Shown piece after piece: positions 8,080 to 17,176 of a DNA stretch of 64,000 nucleotides. The translations under genes were made by a program, and so were the position numbers. This DNA is from JABDJZ01 sp047619685 (GTDB taxonomy: Bacteria > Bacteroidota > Rhodothermia > Rhodothermales > UBA10348), in assembly GCA_047619685.1 (NCBI GenBank), contig JBLHLC010000013.1, positions 44,158 to 108,157 of the forward strand, read 5' to 3'. Each line of letters opens with the position of its first letter. Positions within the stretch are counted from its first letter, which is position 1. The notes beneath the pieces are model-generated. The model was not told the origin of the DNA, searched no databases, and saw only the letters and a program-made list of their open reading frames with translations.

Positions 8080-10845
8080 CTACATGTGGACTTCGATGGC
8101 GTCGCCGCCCCGGCTCCGGCTGCCAATGTCTGACAGGTGGTATACGAACTTGAGCATCACATAACGACCCAAGCTCTCGATCCGCTCCTCCCGCACAGAG
8201 CTCCCGGAGTTGGAGAAATTGACGCCGACATTCTGATTCAGAAGGTCCAGCCCAACCAGCTGAATTTCCGCCTTCTGGCGGAGCAGGGTCTTGGACACCT
8301 TGGCCTCCCACAACGTCACGTTGTCGTTCGCACCAAAAACATCCTGGTCGAAGAAGCGGTAGTTGACTTTCGTTGATATCTCCAGAGTCTCGGAGGGATA
8401 CCAGCTCACCTCGCCAAACACCGTCTTGTTCGTATAACTTTGAGAGAGGCCCGGGTTGAGCGAGTAGTCCACGTCATTGAGCGTCAAGGATGCGCCACCC
8501 GCAATGTCCCAGATATCCTTGGACCGGTTTTCGACCTTGGCCTCGACCGTGTTGCGCAGGATCCGGGTGTTGTTCTCGGCGGCGTTGATCAATTCGAGAC
8601 CCCGGGTATACATGGCCCGGTTGGAGAGATTGATCTTGACCCGGAGCGGCCGAATGGGCATTCCGTAGTTGATCTGGCCATTGACGTTCCAGTCATCAGT
8701 GGTGGAGTTGATGCTGGTGACACTCTGAAGGAACTGCTGATCAATGGTGCGGGAGCGCACAATCTTGTTGTCCGTGTACGTCACCGAAACAAACGAGAAC
8801 AGGTTGACGAAGCTGAACTGGTCGAAGAACATGTAATGCAGGCTCAACGAGTGTCTGTACTCCGGCTTCAGTGACGGATTACCGACGTACACATTCAGCG
8901 GGTCGCTGTTGTCGGTAAAGGGCTGAAGTTCATTCATGGATGGCTCCCGGGTCGACGTGCGATAGCGCGCGTCGAAGTTCATCCCCTGCCGGAACTTGAG
9001 TCGGAAACTCGCGCTGGGAAGAAAATGAGTGTAGCCGTTGGAGATCTCCTCGTCACGATCCAGAATCACTCCGTCCAGAGTTGATTCCTGAACTTGAAGG
9101 CCAAGCCCAAACGCAATTCGATCCCGGTTCTGGTCGAAGCGAAGTCCGCCTTGATAGTAGCTGTAGGTTCGGTCGAAACCGTTGCTGAGTGCGTCATTCA
9201 GCCGAAGCACGCCGCCAACCTGGTCCCAGATCGACTTGTTCTGGTCCTCGCTAACCTGCCGGCGCTGGGCCGACAGCTCAAGCACGCGCTTGCCCTTCAT
9301 GGGCTGGCTCACTGAAAGACGCTGCGTCTGGCTCAGCGTGTTGCCCATGTTCCGCTGCTCCTGCAGGATCTCGTTGTAGGTCACCAGATCGCCTGCCTGA
9401 AAGAGGCCTATGGTGTTTTCCAGATCACCGTTGGTTTCAGAGTCGTTCAGGTTCAATGTGGCCTCGCCAACCAAGGCAGTTCCTTTCTCGCCCAGGAGTT
9501 TGCGCCACGTGAGGCGCCCATCACCGCTGAGTGTGTTGCCGCCCTGTGTGTAGGCCGTCTGCGCGGTATTCTGAGTGAGTCCGGTTGTCGCGAACGTCTG
9601 GCGAAAGCCGCCGGTTGTCAGATCTGACGTGGCCGCAGCAAGGTTGGCCCGCAACCGAAGTTGGTTCCCGGCCGAGAATTCGTGCTCGACATTCAGGTTC
9701 GCTCGGTGCGACATGTTGTCGGTCACTTGTTCGCTGGCTTCCTGTGTTTGTGACGACAAGGATGATCCGAGCAGTTGCTGCTGCTGCACACTTCGCGTTT
9801 GGGTGTTGTCAAGGCTGCTGAGGAAGTAGGAACTCCTTATCGAAGTCTTATCGCCGAAATCATGGCTGGCGTTGAGACCAATCGAAAGCGTCTCGGAAAA
9901 GCCGTCGCTCAAGTCAGTCCCAATCTGGACGCCGCCCGTGGAAAGTCCTCCGCGGCCGATATCCATTCCACCCATGCCACCAGCAAAACTCAGGTAGTCC
10001 TGGAATCCGAAGCCCTGCCGATTCACATTGTTGATATTGGCCAAGAGGGCGAGCTGCGTGGTCGGAGTGAACCTGTTGATAGTGGCCTGCCCGTCGTACC
10101 GCTCGATGTCGCCGAAGCCGCCCGTGATGTTGCCAAACATCCCTTTCTTGGCCTCTTCGGTGAGCTCAAGATTTATGGTCAACTGTTCCTGACCATCGTC
10201 CACGCCAGTGAACTCCGCCATGTCACTCTGCTTGTCGTAGACCTCGACCTTGTCAACAGCATCGGACGGAAGGTTCTTGGTAGCTACCTGATAGTCGCCG
10301 CCAAAGAACTCCTTGCCGTCAACGAGGACGTTCTGCACGTCTTCGCCCTGCGCCTTTATGGAGCCGTCGTCCGCCACCTCGATTCCTGGAAGCCGTCGCA
10401 GAAGATCTTCTACTGTCGCGTTGGGACGCGAACCGAACGCCGCGGCATTGTACGTGAGCGTGTCGCCACGAAGCATCATCGGGATGTGGTCTGAGCTGAC
10501 CACCAGTTCGCCCAATTCCGAAACAGACTCGGTCAGCACAATCGTACCTGCATCCAGCTCTGCTGCCACAGTGATGTCCTGTCTCTGGCTGACAAACCCG
10601 ACAAACGTCACCTGCAGGACGTAATCAGCCTCGGCGACCCGCCGCAGATGGAAAGCACCATTGCCGTCGGAGATGGCAAACCGGGCAATGACGGAGTCCG
10701 GCTTGGTCAACGCCACCACGGTCGCGCCGGGGATGCCCACTCCGGATGTGTCTACCACGACACCCGTGATACTGTGGCGGCTCTGCGCCTGAACCGGGGA
10801 CTGAGCCAAAAGGAGCAGCCCGAATACTGCGAGTACAATTCGCAT
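8080..10845 (-). CDS. Outer-membrane beta-barrel protein with carboxypeptidase-regulatory-like domain (paralog 3)
   Basis: The 921-residue protein has a signal peptide (MRIVLAVFGLLLLAQSPVQAQ), a carboxypeptidase-regulatory-like domain (about 22-105), plug-like motifs NVLVDGKEFFGGDY and FTGVDDGQEQLTINLELT (about 165-235), and a long barrel. It is a paralog of the proteins at 592-3252 and 4143-7031. The GLPGLI-family gene lies 58 bases upstream on the same strand, an arrangement often seen in Bacteroidota for this barrel family, and a strong terminator follows. The pair probably forms a small operon. The substrate is unknown. Confidence 0.87.
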   Translation of the reverse strand: MRIVLAVFGLLLLAQSPVQAQSRHSITGVVVDTSGVGIPGATVVALTKPDSVIARFAISDGNGAFHLRRVAEADYVLQVTFVGFVSQRQDITVAAELDAGTIVLTESVSELGELVVSSDHIPMMLRGDTLTYNAAAFGSRPNATVEDLLRRLPGIEVADDGSIKAQGEDVQNVLVDGKEFFGGDYQVATKNLPSDAVDKVEVYDKQSDMAEFTGVDDGQEQLTINLELTEEAKKGMFGNITGGFGDIERYDGQATINRFTPTTQLALLANINNVNRQGFGFQDYLSFAGGMGGMDIGRGGLSTGGVQIGTDLSDGFSETLSIGLNASHDFGDKTSIRSSYFLSSLDNTQTRSVQQQQLLGSSLSSQTQEASEQVTDNMSHRANLNVEHEFSAGNQLRLRANLAAATSDLTTGGFRQTFATTGLTQNTAQTAYTQGGNTLSGDGRLTWRKLLGEKGTALVGEATLNLNDSETNGDLENTIGLFQAGDLVTYNEILQEQRNMGNTLSQTQRLSVSQPMKGKRVLELSAQRRQVSEDQNKSIWDQVGGVLRLNDALSNGFDRTYSYYQGGLRFDQNRDRIAFGLGLQVQESTLDGVILDRDEEISNGYTHFLPSASFRLKFRQGMNFDARYRTSTREPSMNELQPFTDNSDPLNVYVGNPSLKPEYRHSLSLHYMFFDQFSFVNLFSFVSVTYTDNKIVRSRTIDQQFLQSVTSINSTTDDWNVNGQINYGMPIRPLRVKINLSNRAMYTRGLELINAAENNTRILRNTVEAKVENRSKDIWDIAGGASLTLNDVDYSLNPGLSQSYTNKTVFGEVSWYPSETLEISTKVNYRFFDQDVFGANDNVTLWEAKVSKTLLRQKAEIQLVGLDLLNQNVGVNFSNSGSSVREERIESLGRYVMLKFVYHLSDIGSRSRGGDAIEVHM

Positions 10846-10903
10846 GAAGATGGGGGTGAGTTGAATGAGAAAACGGCTATTGCCGACTGTGGGAGGGTCT
10901 GGA

Positions 10904-11656
10904 CTAGTTGTGGATCATCACCCGCTTGTTGCCGCCGCGACCACGTGTGGCGCCCATCTCCTTCATTTTCTCCTCGACAATGTTGTCGTATTCCTCGCGC
11001 GATACCTCTTTGCCTCCCGTTGGAGGCGTAATCATGCCAGCAATCTCGGTCTCGAGATCTACTTCGGTAGCAGTGTAGGTCCGCTGGCCATTATCAAAAT
11101 TGGCCACCAGGATCATGCCCGGAAGTCCTGTGAGCCCTGCGGGTCCTGCAGAGACCGGGATTTCTGTCGTGAACCAGGCGTCCACCGTTGAACTGTCGTG
11201 CTCAGCGATCGCCCTCTGGCACTTGAAGCCCAGGTACTCGCTGTGATCGCCGGTGAGACGCCATTGGAATTCCTCCATTTCGCCATTGATTCTGAACGTT
11301 CGACCCAGGAAGTCCGTCTTCTCGACTACCTGACCAGAGTCAAAATCGTAAAAGGTCTCCTCTTCCGGCTGGCTGCCGGCCATTCTGAAGGCAAACCCGT
11401 CTCCGTGAAGATTGACGGCGCCGGCCTCGTCCGTCTCTGCCTTCGGAGCGTCCTTGATCAGGGCCGCCGCATCCGTGAAGTAGAGCAGCCGGCCCGATGT
11501 CCTGGAATCCGGAATCTGATCCGCCATGTGCTCCATGCCCGGCGGCAGTTGGATATCAATCTTGACTGTCGCGTCATACCTGATAGTCCCTTGCTGCGCA
11601 AAAGCTGCAATCGGGAGCAAAAAGAGAACGAGCGCGGGCAGTAGCTTTTTCATCAT
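10904..11656 (-). CDS. GLPGLI family protein
   Basis: The protein has a signal peptide (MMKKLLPALVLFLLPIAAFAQ) and a central GLTGLPGMILVANFDNG segment, the hallmark from which the GLPGLI family is named. Upstream is FLGRTFRINGEMEEFQWRLTGD and YLGFKCQRA, also typical. I place the start at the ATG pair 11654-11656/11651-11653 because the 18-residue upstream extension is not hydrophobic. The C-terminus is rich in Lys/Glu/Arg. Family members are exported proteins of unknown function usually encoded beside outer-membrane barrel genes, as here with 8080-10845. Confidence 0.85.
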   Translation of the reverse strand: MMKKLLPALVLFLLPIAAFAQQGTIRYDATVKIDIQLPPGMEHMADQIPDSRTSGRLLYFTDAAALIKDAPKAETDEAGAVNLHGDGFAFRMAGSQPEEETFYDFDSGQVVEKTDFLGRTFRINGEMEEFQWRLTGDHSEYLGFKCQRAIAEHDSSTVDAWFTTEIPVSAGPAGLTGLPGMILVANFDNGQRTYTATEVDLETEIAGMITPPTGGKEVSREEYDNIVEEKMKEMGATRGRGGNKRVMIHN

Positions 11657-11835
11657 CTGGAGCCAGACTTTGGGGGAATGGAGGCCAATCGCCTCCGGAC
11701 ATCCCACCAACGAAGCTGGGAAGGTGGTTATTGTGCGCTAGGGCTAACGGAAGGTTTACCATCCGGTCGATGCCGGGTTTCGAAACCGCGGCATGGGTAC
11801 CATTCAGATAATCCCGCTTCTCGGTGGCCACTTCC

Positions 11836-12261
11836 ATGCAAACATCGGATACGCGGCTCCTTGTTTCCGGCGTCATGAGCGCGGTCGCGGCCATCGCCAT
11901 CAGTACCTGGGTGATGGGACCGGCTGTCGTGGGGATTGACGTGATGATTCTGGTCTCGCTGCTCTTCTGGTGGCCTCGGCGGAACCTGGACGCCTTCCCA
12001 AGCCTGTTCATCTGGCTGGCGGTCGGTCTCCAGTCGTTTCATTTTGCGGAGGAATATGCCACGGGCTTCTACATGGACTTCCCTGGGCTCCTTGGGTATA
12101 TATGGAGCCCGATCAGATTCGCGGCCTTCAATCTGGTGTGGCTTGGCCTCTTCGCGCTCGGAGGGGCGCTGGGAGCCCGGTTCCGCCTCGCGCGGCTTCC
12201 TGTTTGGCTTCTGGCGGTGGCTAGCGTCGTCAACGGAGTCGTCCATCCGTTGATGGCTTAA
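11836..12261 (+). CDS. HXXEE domain membrane protein
   Basis: The 141-residue membrane protein has four hydrophobic segments. The segment after the second helix reads FHFAEEYATGF, the H-x-x-E-E signature of the HXXEE family, and a further His lies at the end (NGVVHPLMA). I prefer ATG 11836 over the GTG at 11824. The family is predicted to be an integral-membrane enzyme with a metal-binding or catalytic His/Glu set, but its reaction is not known. It stands alone, divergent from the GLPGLI gene. Confidence 0.75.
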   Translation: MQTSDTRLLVSGVMSAVAAIAISTWVMGPAVVGIDVMILVSLLFWWPRRNLDAFPSLFIWLAVGLQSFHFAEEYATGFYMDFPGLLGYIWSPIRFAAFNLVWLGLFALGGALGARFRLARLPVWLLAVASVVNGVVHPLMA

Positions 12262-12354
12262 GGCGGGTGGGTACTTTCCTGGCCTCTGGACGTCTTTTCT
12301 GTGCCTTCCGGTTGGCGTGCTGTTGATTCGCGGCCTGCGGACAGAAGGAGACGC

Positions 12355-13149
12355 ATGAGCCGTCCAGCCCCGACCCCCAGTCTGATTGGCTTAGGGCAAC
12401 CTGTCATCGTAATCCCGGGAGGCCCTGGCTTTGGATTTCAGGACGTGATGTCGCTGGGCGAATTGCTTCGCGGCGAGTTGCAGGCGGTGTTTTTCCAACC
12501 CGTTGGTCCTCTGATGGCGGACTACGTGCGGGAAGTCGAAATCCTCCGCGAGGCGCAGGGCCATGTATCCGTGACCCTGCTCGGGCACTCTTTCGGGGGG
12601 CTTGTGGCGCTCCTCTATATGTTGGCCCACCCGGGCCAAGTCCAGAAATTCGTCCTCCTTGAGCCTGACCCGCTCACGCACGCGGAGTGGGTTTCTTTCC
12701 GCCCATTGGTCGCGGCCCGGCAAGATCCGGTTGTGCGAGACCGTATGGAGCGAATAGCGGCCTCTGCGGATTGGCATAGAACTCCTGCCGCCGTCGAAAG
12801 CTATTTCCGTTTGGCGCTTCGCCCCTACTTCCATGACCCCGAACTTACCGAGAGCCTGGATTTCGGTTTTGACTCAGGCTCCTTCGACCGACTCCAGAAA
12901 ATGACTCGGGGGGCTCGCGAGGACCTGGGAGAGTGGGATTTGTCTGGGCGAGTTTTTCAAACGCCGACCCTTCTGATTCACGGCGACGCCTCCATCTTCC
13001 CAGCCGGAGCCGTTGAAACCGCGCGGGTGGCCTTCCCCGGCGGTCAGAGTCACGTTCTCGCCGGCGTTGGCCACTTCCCCCATATCGAAGCACCAGATGA
13101 GACCGGGCGGCTGATTCGGGATTTCTTGTCTCCGCCAGCTGTCTCTTGA
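12355..13149 (+). CDS. Alpha/beta fold hydrolase
   Basis: The 264-residue alpha/beta hydrolase has an oxyanion-hole region IPGGPGFGF, nucleophile elbow GHSFGG (about residue 78), a late acidic segment LLIHGDAS and a terminal GVGHFPHIE with the catalytic His. The arrangement resembles proline iminopeptidase-like and haloperoxidase-like hydrolases. ATG 12355 is chosen because AAGGAG lies six bases before it; the GTG at 12301 would add an Arg-rich extension. It is cytoplasmic, with no signal peptide. The substrate is unknown. Confidence 0.82.
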   Translation: MSRPAPTPSLIGLGQPVIVIPGGPGFGFQDVMSLGELLRGELQAVFFQPVGPLMADYVREVEILREAQGHVSVTLLGHSFGGLVALLYMLAHPGQVQKFVLLEPDPLTHAEWVSFRPLVAARQDPVVRDRMERIAASADWHRTPAAVESYFRLALRPYFHDPELTESLDFGFDSGSFDRLQKMTRGAREDLGEWDLSGRVFQTPTLLIHGDASIFPAGAVETARVAFPGGQSHVLAGVGHFPHIEAPDETGRLIRDFLSPPAVS

Positions 13150-13195
13150 GTCTGCGCAGTTCGGCCCATATTCCCCCTGGCGTGACCGAGACCGG

Positions 13196-13848
13196 TCAGT
13201 CCGAGTAGGAGGCCCCGAGGTAGTCGCCCTGGTCCGTGAACATGTACAACATCGACGATTTTTCGTAAATGAAGATATCCCGGACGCAGGCAGATCCCAG
13301 AACCGCTCGATTCCCGCATCGTCAACGATCGAATAGGCGCCCGGCATTGCAACGCGAAGGCCCGCTCCCACACAGCAGCCCTCCACCTGGCCCTGCTCCT
13401 CTAACTCAACAGTTTCGAATCCGCCGTCCGTGGCGTGCAGTGCATAGACTGTCACCTCCCCGTCGGGGCCGACGGCGAAGACGGCGAAGTCGTCCCGACC
13501 GTCGCCGTTAAAATCAGCTTGGACGAAGACATCGTTCTCGTACACCGCCTGCCATTCGGGATCCTTGCCCTGGTTGTGCTCGGTGATGTAGTCTGACGAC
13601 GGCCACTCCTTCGAGTCGATGACTCGCCAGCCGGGCAGCGCCTGATCAATCGCCTCAATGAGCGCCAAGGGTAGGCCGGTCATCGGATCAACTCCAGCCG
13701 CAATGGCCTCGTCCGCCCCGTGCTCGGGGATTTCGATCATATCTGTCTGCTGAGCCTCGGGCTCGGAAGCAGCGGACGTGCCTTCAGTCTCCCTTGCGCA
13801 CCCGGGGAGTAGGCACAACACAACGAAAAGGAATAACACCCGCTTCAT
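13196..13848 (-). pseudogene. Exported lipoprotein with FG-GAP-like segment, frameshifted
   Basis: The gene starts with a lipoprotein signal (MKRVLFLFVVLCLLPGCARE) at 13848 and reads normally through a calcium-loop-like ADFNGDGRDDFAVFAV segment to FWDLPA. Near 13290-13297 the frame must shift by one base: the continuing frame becomes Cys/Arg-rich nonsense, whereas another frame immediately gives VRDIFIYEKSSMLYMF and ends at TGA 13196-13198. The shifted reading is clearly protein-like, so a single-base indel (mutation or sequence error) is the simplest explanation. The intact product would be about 217 residues, anchored in the envelope. Function is unknown. Confidence 0.72.
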
Positions 13849-14131
13849 CGACAGCTCTGGTAGTGAGAGAGGTGGACTACCGCCGCTTGCGGGCGCCGTC
13901 GCGGCAAAGTAGCTGGTTTGGCCGGTAGGTCGTGGCGGTCTACTACGTTTTGGCCACAAGCCAATTGGCCCGCAGGCTCCCTCGCCGACGCCGTCACCAC
14001 CGCCTCGGTCGTAATGCGTCTTGGCCAGAAGGCACTGGTAATGATTCTCGTTCCATCATCGGACAGGTCGAGGGGCCAATCCCCGCACCGAGCATCTGGA
14101 AACCAGGCGCACCGTCCTGTGTAGCCACGCC

Positions 14132-15313
14132 ATGAACAGAAGAGACTTTACCCGTCTTTGCGGCTTGTTGGGGATCTCAGCTGCACTCCCGCATTCCCGC
14201 CTGAGGTGCGATAGCGGACCCACTCCACCGGCGTCGCTGCCGGACTCTGTCCTCATCATCGGCGCCGGACCGGCTGGGATGAGTTCGGGGTACCTCCTCG
14301 GCCAACGAGGGATCAACTACCGCATCCTCGAGGCCACTACTACTTACGGTGGTCGGATCAAGCGAACCACGACGTTCGCGGATTTTCCCATACCGCTGGG
14401 TGCGGAATGGCTGCACGTCCCCGACTCAGAATTGCGCAGCATCGTGAACAACCCAGCGGTTGAGGTCACCACACGAACGGTAGGCTACAAGGCTGAGGAC
14501 TCCCTCGGATACTTCGAGAACGGCGTCTTGACCACGCGTACGATGAGCGACTGGGGAGAGATAGATCCCGACCTGAAGTTCGTTGGCTCTACTTGGTTCG
14601 ATTTCTTCCGGGAGTTCATCGTGCCCCACGTCGAACCAAGAATGACATTCGACACTCCAGTGGTGGCGATAGACTATGAGGGCGACGGCGTCTCACTGAC
14701 GGACGCTTATGGTGTCGTCCACCAGGCAGATGCGGTCATTGTGACCGCCCCACTCCGGATTCTGCAACTAGGTGAGATCGCGTTCTCACCGCCGCTCCCC
14801 GACGACCGACAGGAGGCGTTGGCCGACGCCGTTGTTTGGGGTGGAATCAAAGTGTTTTTCGAGTTCTCAGAGCAGTTCTTCCCGACGATTCTGAACTTCT
14901 CGGACACAATGACCAATCAGGGTCAGCGACTCTACTATGACGCCGCCTACGGACAGAACTCCTCCTCGAGTGTCCTGGGCCTCTTTGCCGTCGGAGCCCA
15001 GGCACTGCCGTATCAGGCGCTTTCTGGGAATGCGCAGCGAGACTACATCCTGGCCGAACTCGATCAGGTATTCGGGGGCCTGGCATCGCGAACCTATGTG
15101 AAGCACCTGGTTCAGAACTGGAACGACGAGCCTTTTGCCAAGGGCGCCTACCTGGCCGACGAGGCTCCCTCGCGCATCTCGCAGGTCCTGTCTGGATCTA
15201 TAGCCGGAAAGGTTTTTTTCGCCGGCGACGCCTACACGAAAGAGGACGACTGGAGCGCCGTACATAACGCTGCACGGTCAGCACGGGATGTGGTACAGGA
15301 GATGGTCGGGTAG
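14132..15313 (+). CDS. FAD-dependent amine oxidase-like protein, Tat-exported
   Basis: The 393-residue flavoprotein begins with a twin-arginine-like signal (NRRDFTRLCGLLGISAA) and then the Rossmann FAD motif VLIIGAGPAGMSSGYLLGQ, the ATTTYGGRIK segment and LGAEWLH, all typical of flavin amine oxidases. The C-terminal GKVFFAGDAY segment is the second FAD-binding signature. It probably oxidises an amine or related substrate in the periplasm, producing hydrogen peroxide, but the substrate cannot be told. It is divergent from the frameshifted lipoprotein across a 283-base gap in which I see no clear promoter. Confidence 0.85.
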   Translation: MNRRDFTRLCGLLGISAALPHSRLRCDSGPTPPASLPDSVLIIGAGPAGMSSGYLLGQRGINYRILEATTTYGGRIKRTTTFADFPIPLGAEWLHVPDSELRSIVNNPAVEVTTRTVGYKAEDSLGYFENGVLTTRTMSDWGEIDPDLKFVGSTWFDFFREFIVPHVEPRMTFDTPVVAIDYEGDGVSLTDAYGVVHQADAVIVTAPLRILQLGEIAFSPPLPDDRQEALADAVVWGGIKVFFEFSEQFFPTILNFSDTMTNQGQRLYYDAAYGQNSSSSVLGLFAVGAQALPYQALSGNAQRDYILAELDQVFGGLASRTYVKHLVQNWNDEPFAKGAYLADEAPSRISQVLSGSIAGKVFFAGDAYTKEDDWSAVHNAARSARDVVQEMVG

Positions 15314-15433
15314 ATCATTCTTCCAGCGGGCACTCCACCCACCTCAAGGTGTCCCCAGATCGCAAGGATTGCGATGACTGAGTAGCTGGATTCAAAGACT
15401 TGGCGCGAGGCTGGAATCAGACCTACTTCAACG

Positions 15434-15754
15434 ATGCTGAACTACAAGGGATGTGCGGGACGCGCTGAATACGACGACGAATCGGGACTTCTGCATGGGG
15501 AAGTCCTGGATCTGCGCGACGTCGTCACCTTTCAGGATAGAAGTGTCGACGATCTTGAGACGGCATTTCGCGACTCCATCGACGACTACCTCGATTTCTG
15601 TGCTGACCGCGGCGAAGTGCCGGACAAGCCGTTCTCTGGGAGATTGATGCTCCGGCTTCCTCCGGGGTTGCACAGAAAGGTCTACGTGAGGGCTCAGCAC
15701 GAAGGCAAGAGCTTAAGTCAATGGATCTCGGAATGGCTGGAGAAGGCCGGCTAA
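15434..15754 (+). CDS. HicB-family antitoxin-like protein, orphan
   Basis: The 106-residue protein shows the HicB arrangement. The N-terminal half (NYKGCAGRAEYDDESGLLHG, VTFQDRSVDDLETAFRDSIDDYLDFC) is the partly degraded RNase-H-like fold. The C-terminal half (LMLRLPPGLHRKVYVRA, SLSQWISEWL) is the ribbon-helix-helix DNA-binding part. No HicA toxin (about 60 residues with a conserved His) is visible in the 120 bases upstream or downstream. It may act as a stand-alone regulator or be the survivor of a lost pair. Confidence 0.75.
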   Translation: MLNYKGCAGRAEYDDESGLLHGEVLDLRDVVTFQDRSVDDLETAFRDSIDDYLDFCADRGEVPDKPFSGRLMLRLPPGLHRKVYVRAQHEGKSLSQWISEWLEKAG

Positions 15755-15835
15755 TGAACGCTGGCGGCACTACCGCGGCGGTCTCCCTCGGGTCGCCGCT
15801 GAACGCCGACCGCAACGCCAAGAGAATCAAGCTTC

Positions 15836-16438
15836 ATGCCTGAAACCGATCCAGCCAGAATCCTGACGTTTGTAGCGCCGGAAGATCTCGGCCAGTGGCT
15901 CAAGGTGAATCACGACACCGAAAGTGAGCTGTGGGTGAAGATGTTCAAGAAAAAGACCGGGATTCCGAGCGTGACTTGGGACGATGTCGTGATTGAGTCG
16001 CTGTGCTGGGGCTGGATCGACGGCGTTAAGAAGTCAATCGACGACCAAGCCTATTTGCAGCGAATTACTCCCAGAAGAGCGCGAAGCAACTGGTCGAAAA
16101 GGAACAGAGAGCATGTGGAGCGCCTGACAAGTGAGTGCCGGATGACGGAGTCAGGGCTTGTGCATGTTCGTGCCGCCAAAGCGGACGGCCGGTGGGAGAA
16201 CGCGTATGCGGTAAGTGAAATGGAAGTGCCCGCGGATTTCCTGGCAGCACTGGAGAGCAATCCGAAGGTGAAACAGTTCTTTGAAACGCTCAAGAAATCC
16301 AGTCATCACTCCATCGCGTACGGTTTGACGTCTGCGAAGAAGCCCGAAACCAGACAGAGGCGATTTGCGAAATTCATGGACATGCTTGTCCGGAAAGAAA
16401 AGCCTGGCTTTGGTCTTGCTAAGACCAAAAAAGCATAA
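15836..16438 (+). CDS. YdeI/OmpD-associated family protein
   Basis: The 200-residue protein matches the YdeI/OmpD-associated (bacteriocin-protection-like) family. It has SELWVKMFKKKTG, the conserved ESLCWGWIDGVKKSID block, and YLQRITPRRARSNWSKRN, followed by an alpha-helical C-terminal half ending in the Lys-rich stretch typical of the family. It is probably cytoplasmic; the biochemical role of the family is unsettled. It is followed 19 bases later by a DUF1272 gene, a possible two-gene unit. Confidence 0.85.
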   Translation: MPETDPARILTFVAPEDLGQWLKVNHDTESELWVKMFKKKTGIPSVTWDDVVIESLCWGWIDGVKKSIDDQAYLQRITPRRARSNWSKRNREHVERLTSECRMTESGLVHVRAAKADGRWENAYAVSEMEVPADFLAALESNPKVKQFFETLKKSSHHSIAYGLTSAKKPETRQRRFAKFMDMLVRKEKPGFGLAKTKKA

Positions 16439-16457
16439 CAATCAGAACCAGACCGAC

Positions 16458-16703
16458 ATGCTCGAATTGCGACCCAACTGTGAATGCTGTGACCGGGACC
16501 TGCCCTACGATTCACCTGATGCGATGATCTGCACCTTCGAATGCACGTTCTGCCGGGAGTGTGTGGAGGGGGTCCTTGAATCAGTGTGTCCAAACTGCGG
16601 CGGAAATTTCGCGGCGCGACCAGTCCGCCCCGCAAGGCACATTGAGAAGCATCCCCCCTCTCGAAAACGCGTATTGAAGGAGGCAGGGTGCATGCCAGCC
16701 TGA
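16458..16703 (+). CDS. DUF1272 small zinc-binding protein
   Basis: The 81-residue protein starts MLELRPNCECCDRDLP and continues with AMICTFECTFCRECV and VCPNCGG. These cysteine pairs can form zinc-binding sites, and this pattern is the DUF1272 signature. The start is ATG 16458; the longer open frame runs back into the preceding gene. The C-terminal 25 residues are basic. The family has no established function; a nucleic-acid or protein-binding zinc knuckle is likely. Confidence 0.85.
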   Translation: MLELRPNCECCDRDLPYDSPDAMICTFECTFCRECVEGVLESVCPNCGGNFAARPVRPARHIEKHPPSRKRVLKEAGCMPA

Positions 16704-16733
16704 ACGAGGGCAGGCGGTAAATAACATCGGCCT

Positions 16734-17060
16734 CTACCGCCGCACCAGTCGTCGCTTGCGTGCTCGCTGACGCCCCTTTTTCGAAGGCACAGCCACATAC
16801 CAAGGACTGATCAGGACTTCGAGTTCGGGAGTCTTGACCTTGTGAGGATTCTTGATCTGGCCGAAGGAGAACCCGCGGTCGCCCAGGTCCCGCGCACGGA
16901 GAGCGGGATCCACGTCATCGCTTCGCATGGATGTGCCGATCCCGTTACGCAAGAGGACCTGCGCAACCGAGCCACTCGACACGCCGAAAGCCTCGGCGAT
17001 CTCGTCAAGGTTCATGCCCTCCCCGAGGGCGGCCCGGTACTGCTCTGCCTTGTCGGTCAT
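16734..17060 (-). CDS. Hypothetical protein with helix-turn-helix-like segment
   Basis: Read from ATG 17060 (MTDKAEQYRAALGEG), the 108-residue product contains LDEIAEAFGVSSGSVAQVLL, a good match to a helix-turn-helix, and ends in a very basic tail (KKGRQRARKRRLVRR). The open frame extends to 17144 but that part looks unlike a protein start. It is convergent with the DUF1272 gene. A small DNA-binding protein is likely, but I recognise no family and the gene may be a fragment. Confidence 0.45.
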   Translation of the reverse strand: MTDKAEQYRAALGEGMNLDEIAEAFGVSSGSVAQVLLRNGIGTSMRSDDVDPALRARDLGDRGFSFGQIKNPHKVKTPELEVLISPWYVAVPSKKGRQRARKRRLVRR

Positions 17061-17176
17061 CACGGAATCAAATCCGAGGTTGGAAGCGAAGCGGCAACGT
17101 CTCTCGTACCTCAATCTGATTTGGCACGTCTGCTCCCTGGCCATAGTCTGGCCCCGGAATCAGGGTGCCAATTGAC

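Noticed and set aside
13849..14131. Possible small gene or RNA between the frameshifted lipoprotein and the amine oxidase
   Set aside because: The open frames are short, lack start signals and resemble no protein; no tRNA-like or hairpin structure was clear.
15314..15433. HicA toxin remnant ahead of the HicB-like gene
   Set aside because: A short stretch (HSTHLKVSPDRK) vaguely resembles a HicA segment, but it is too short and lacks the conserved surroundings.
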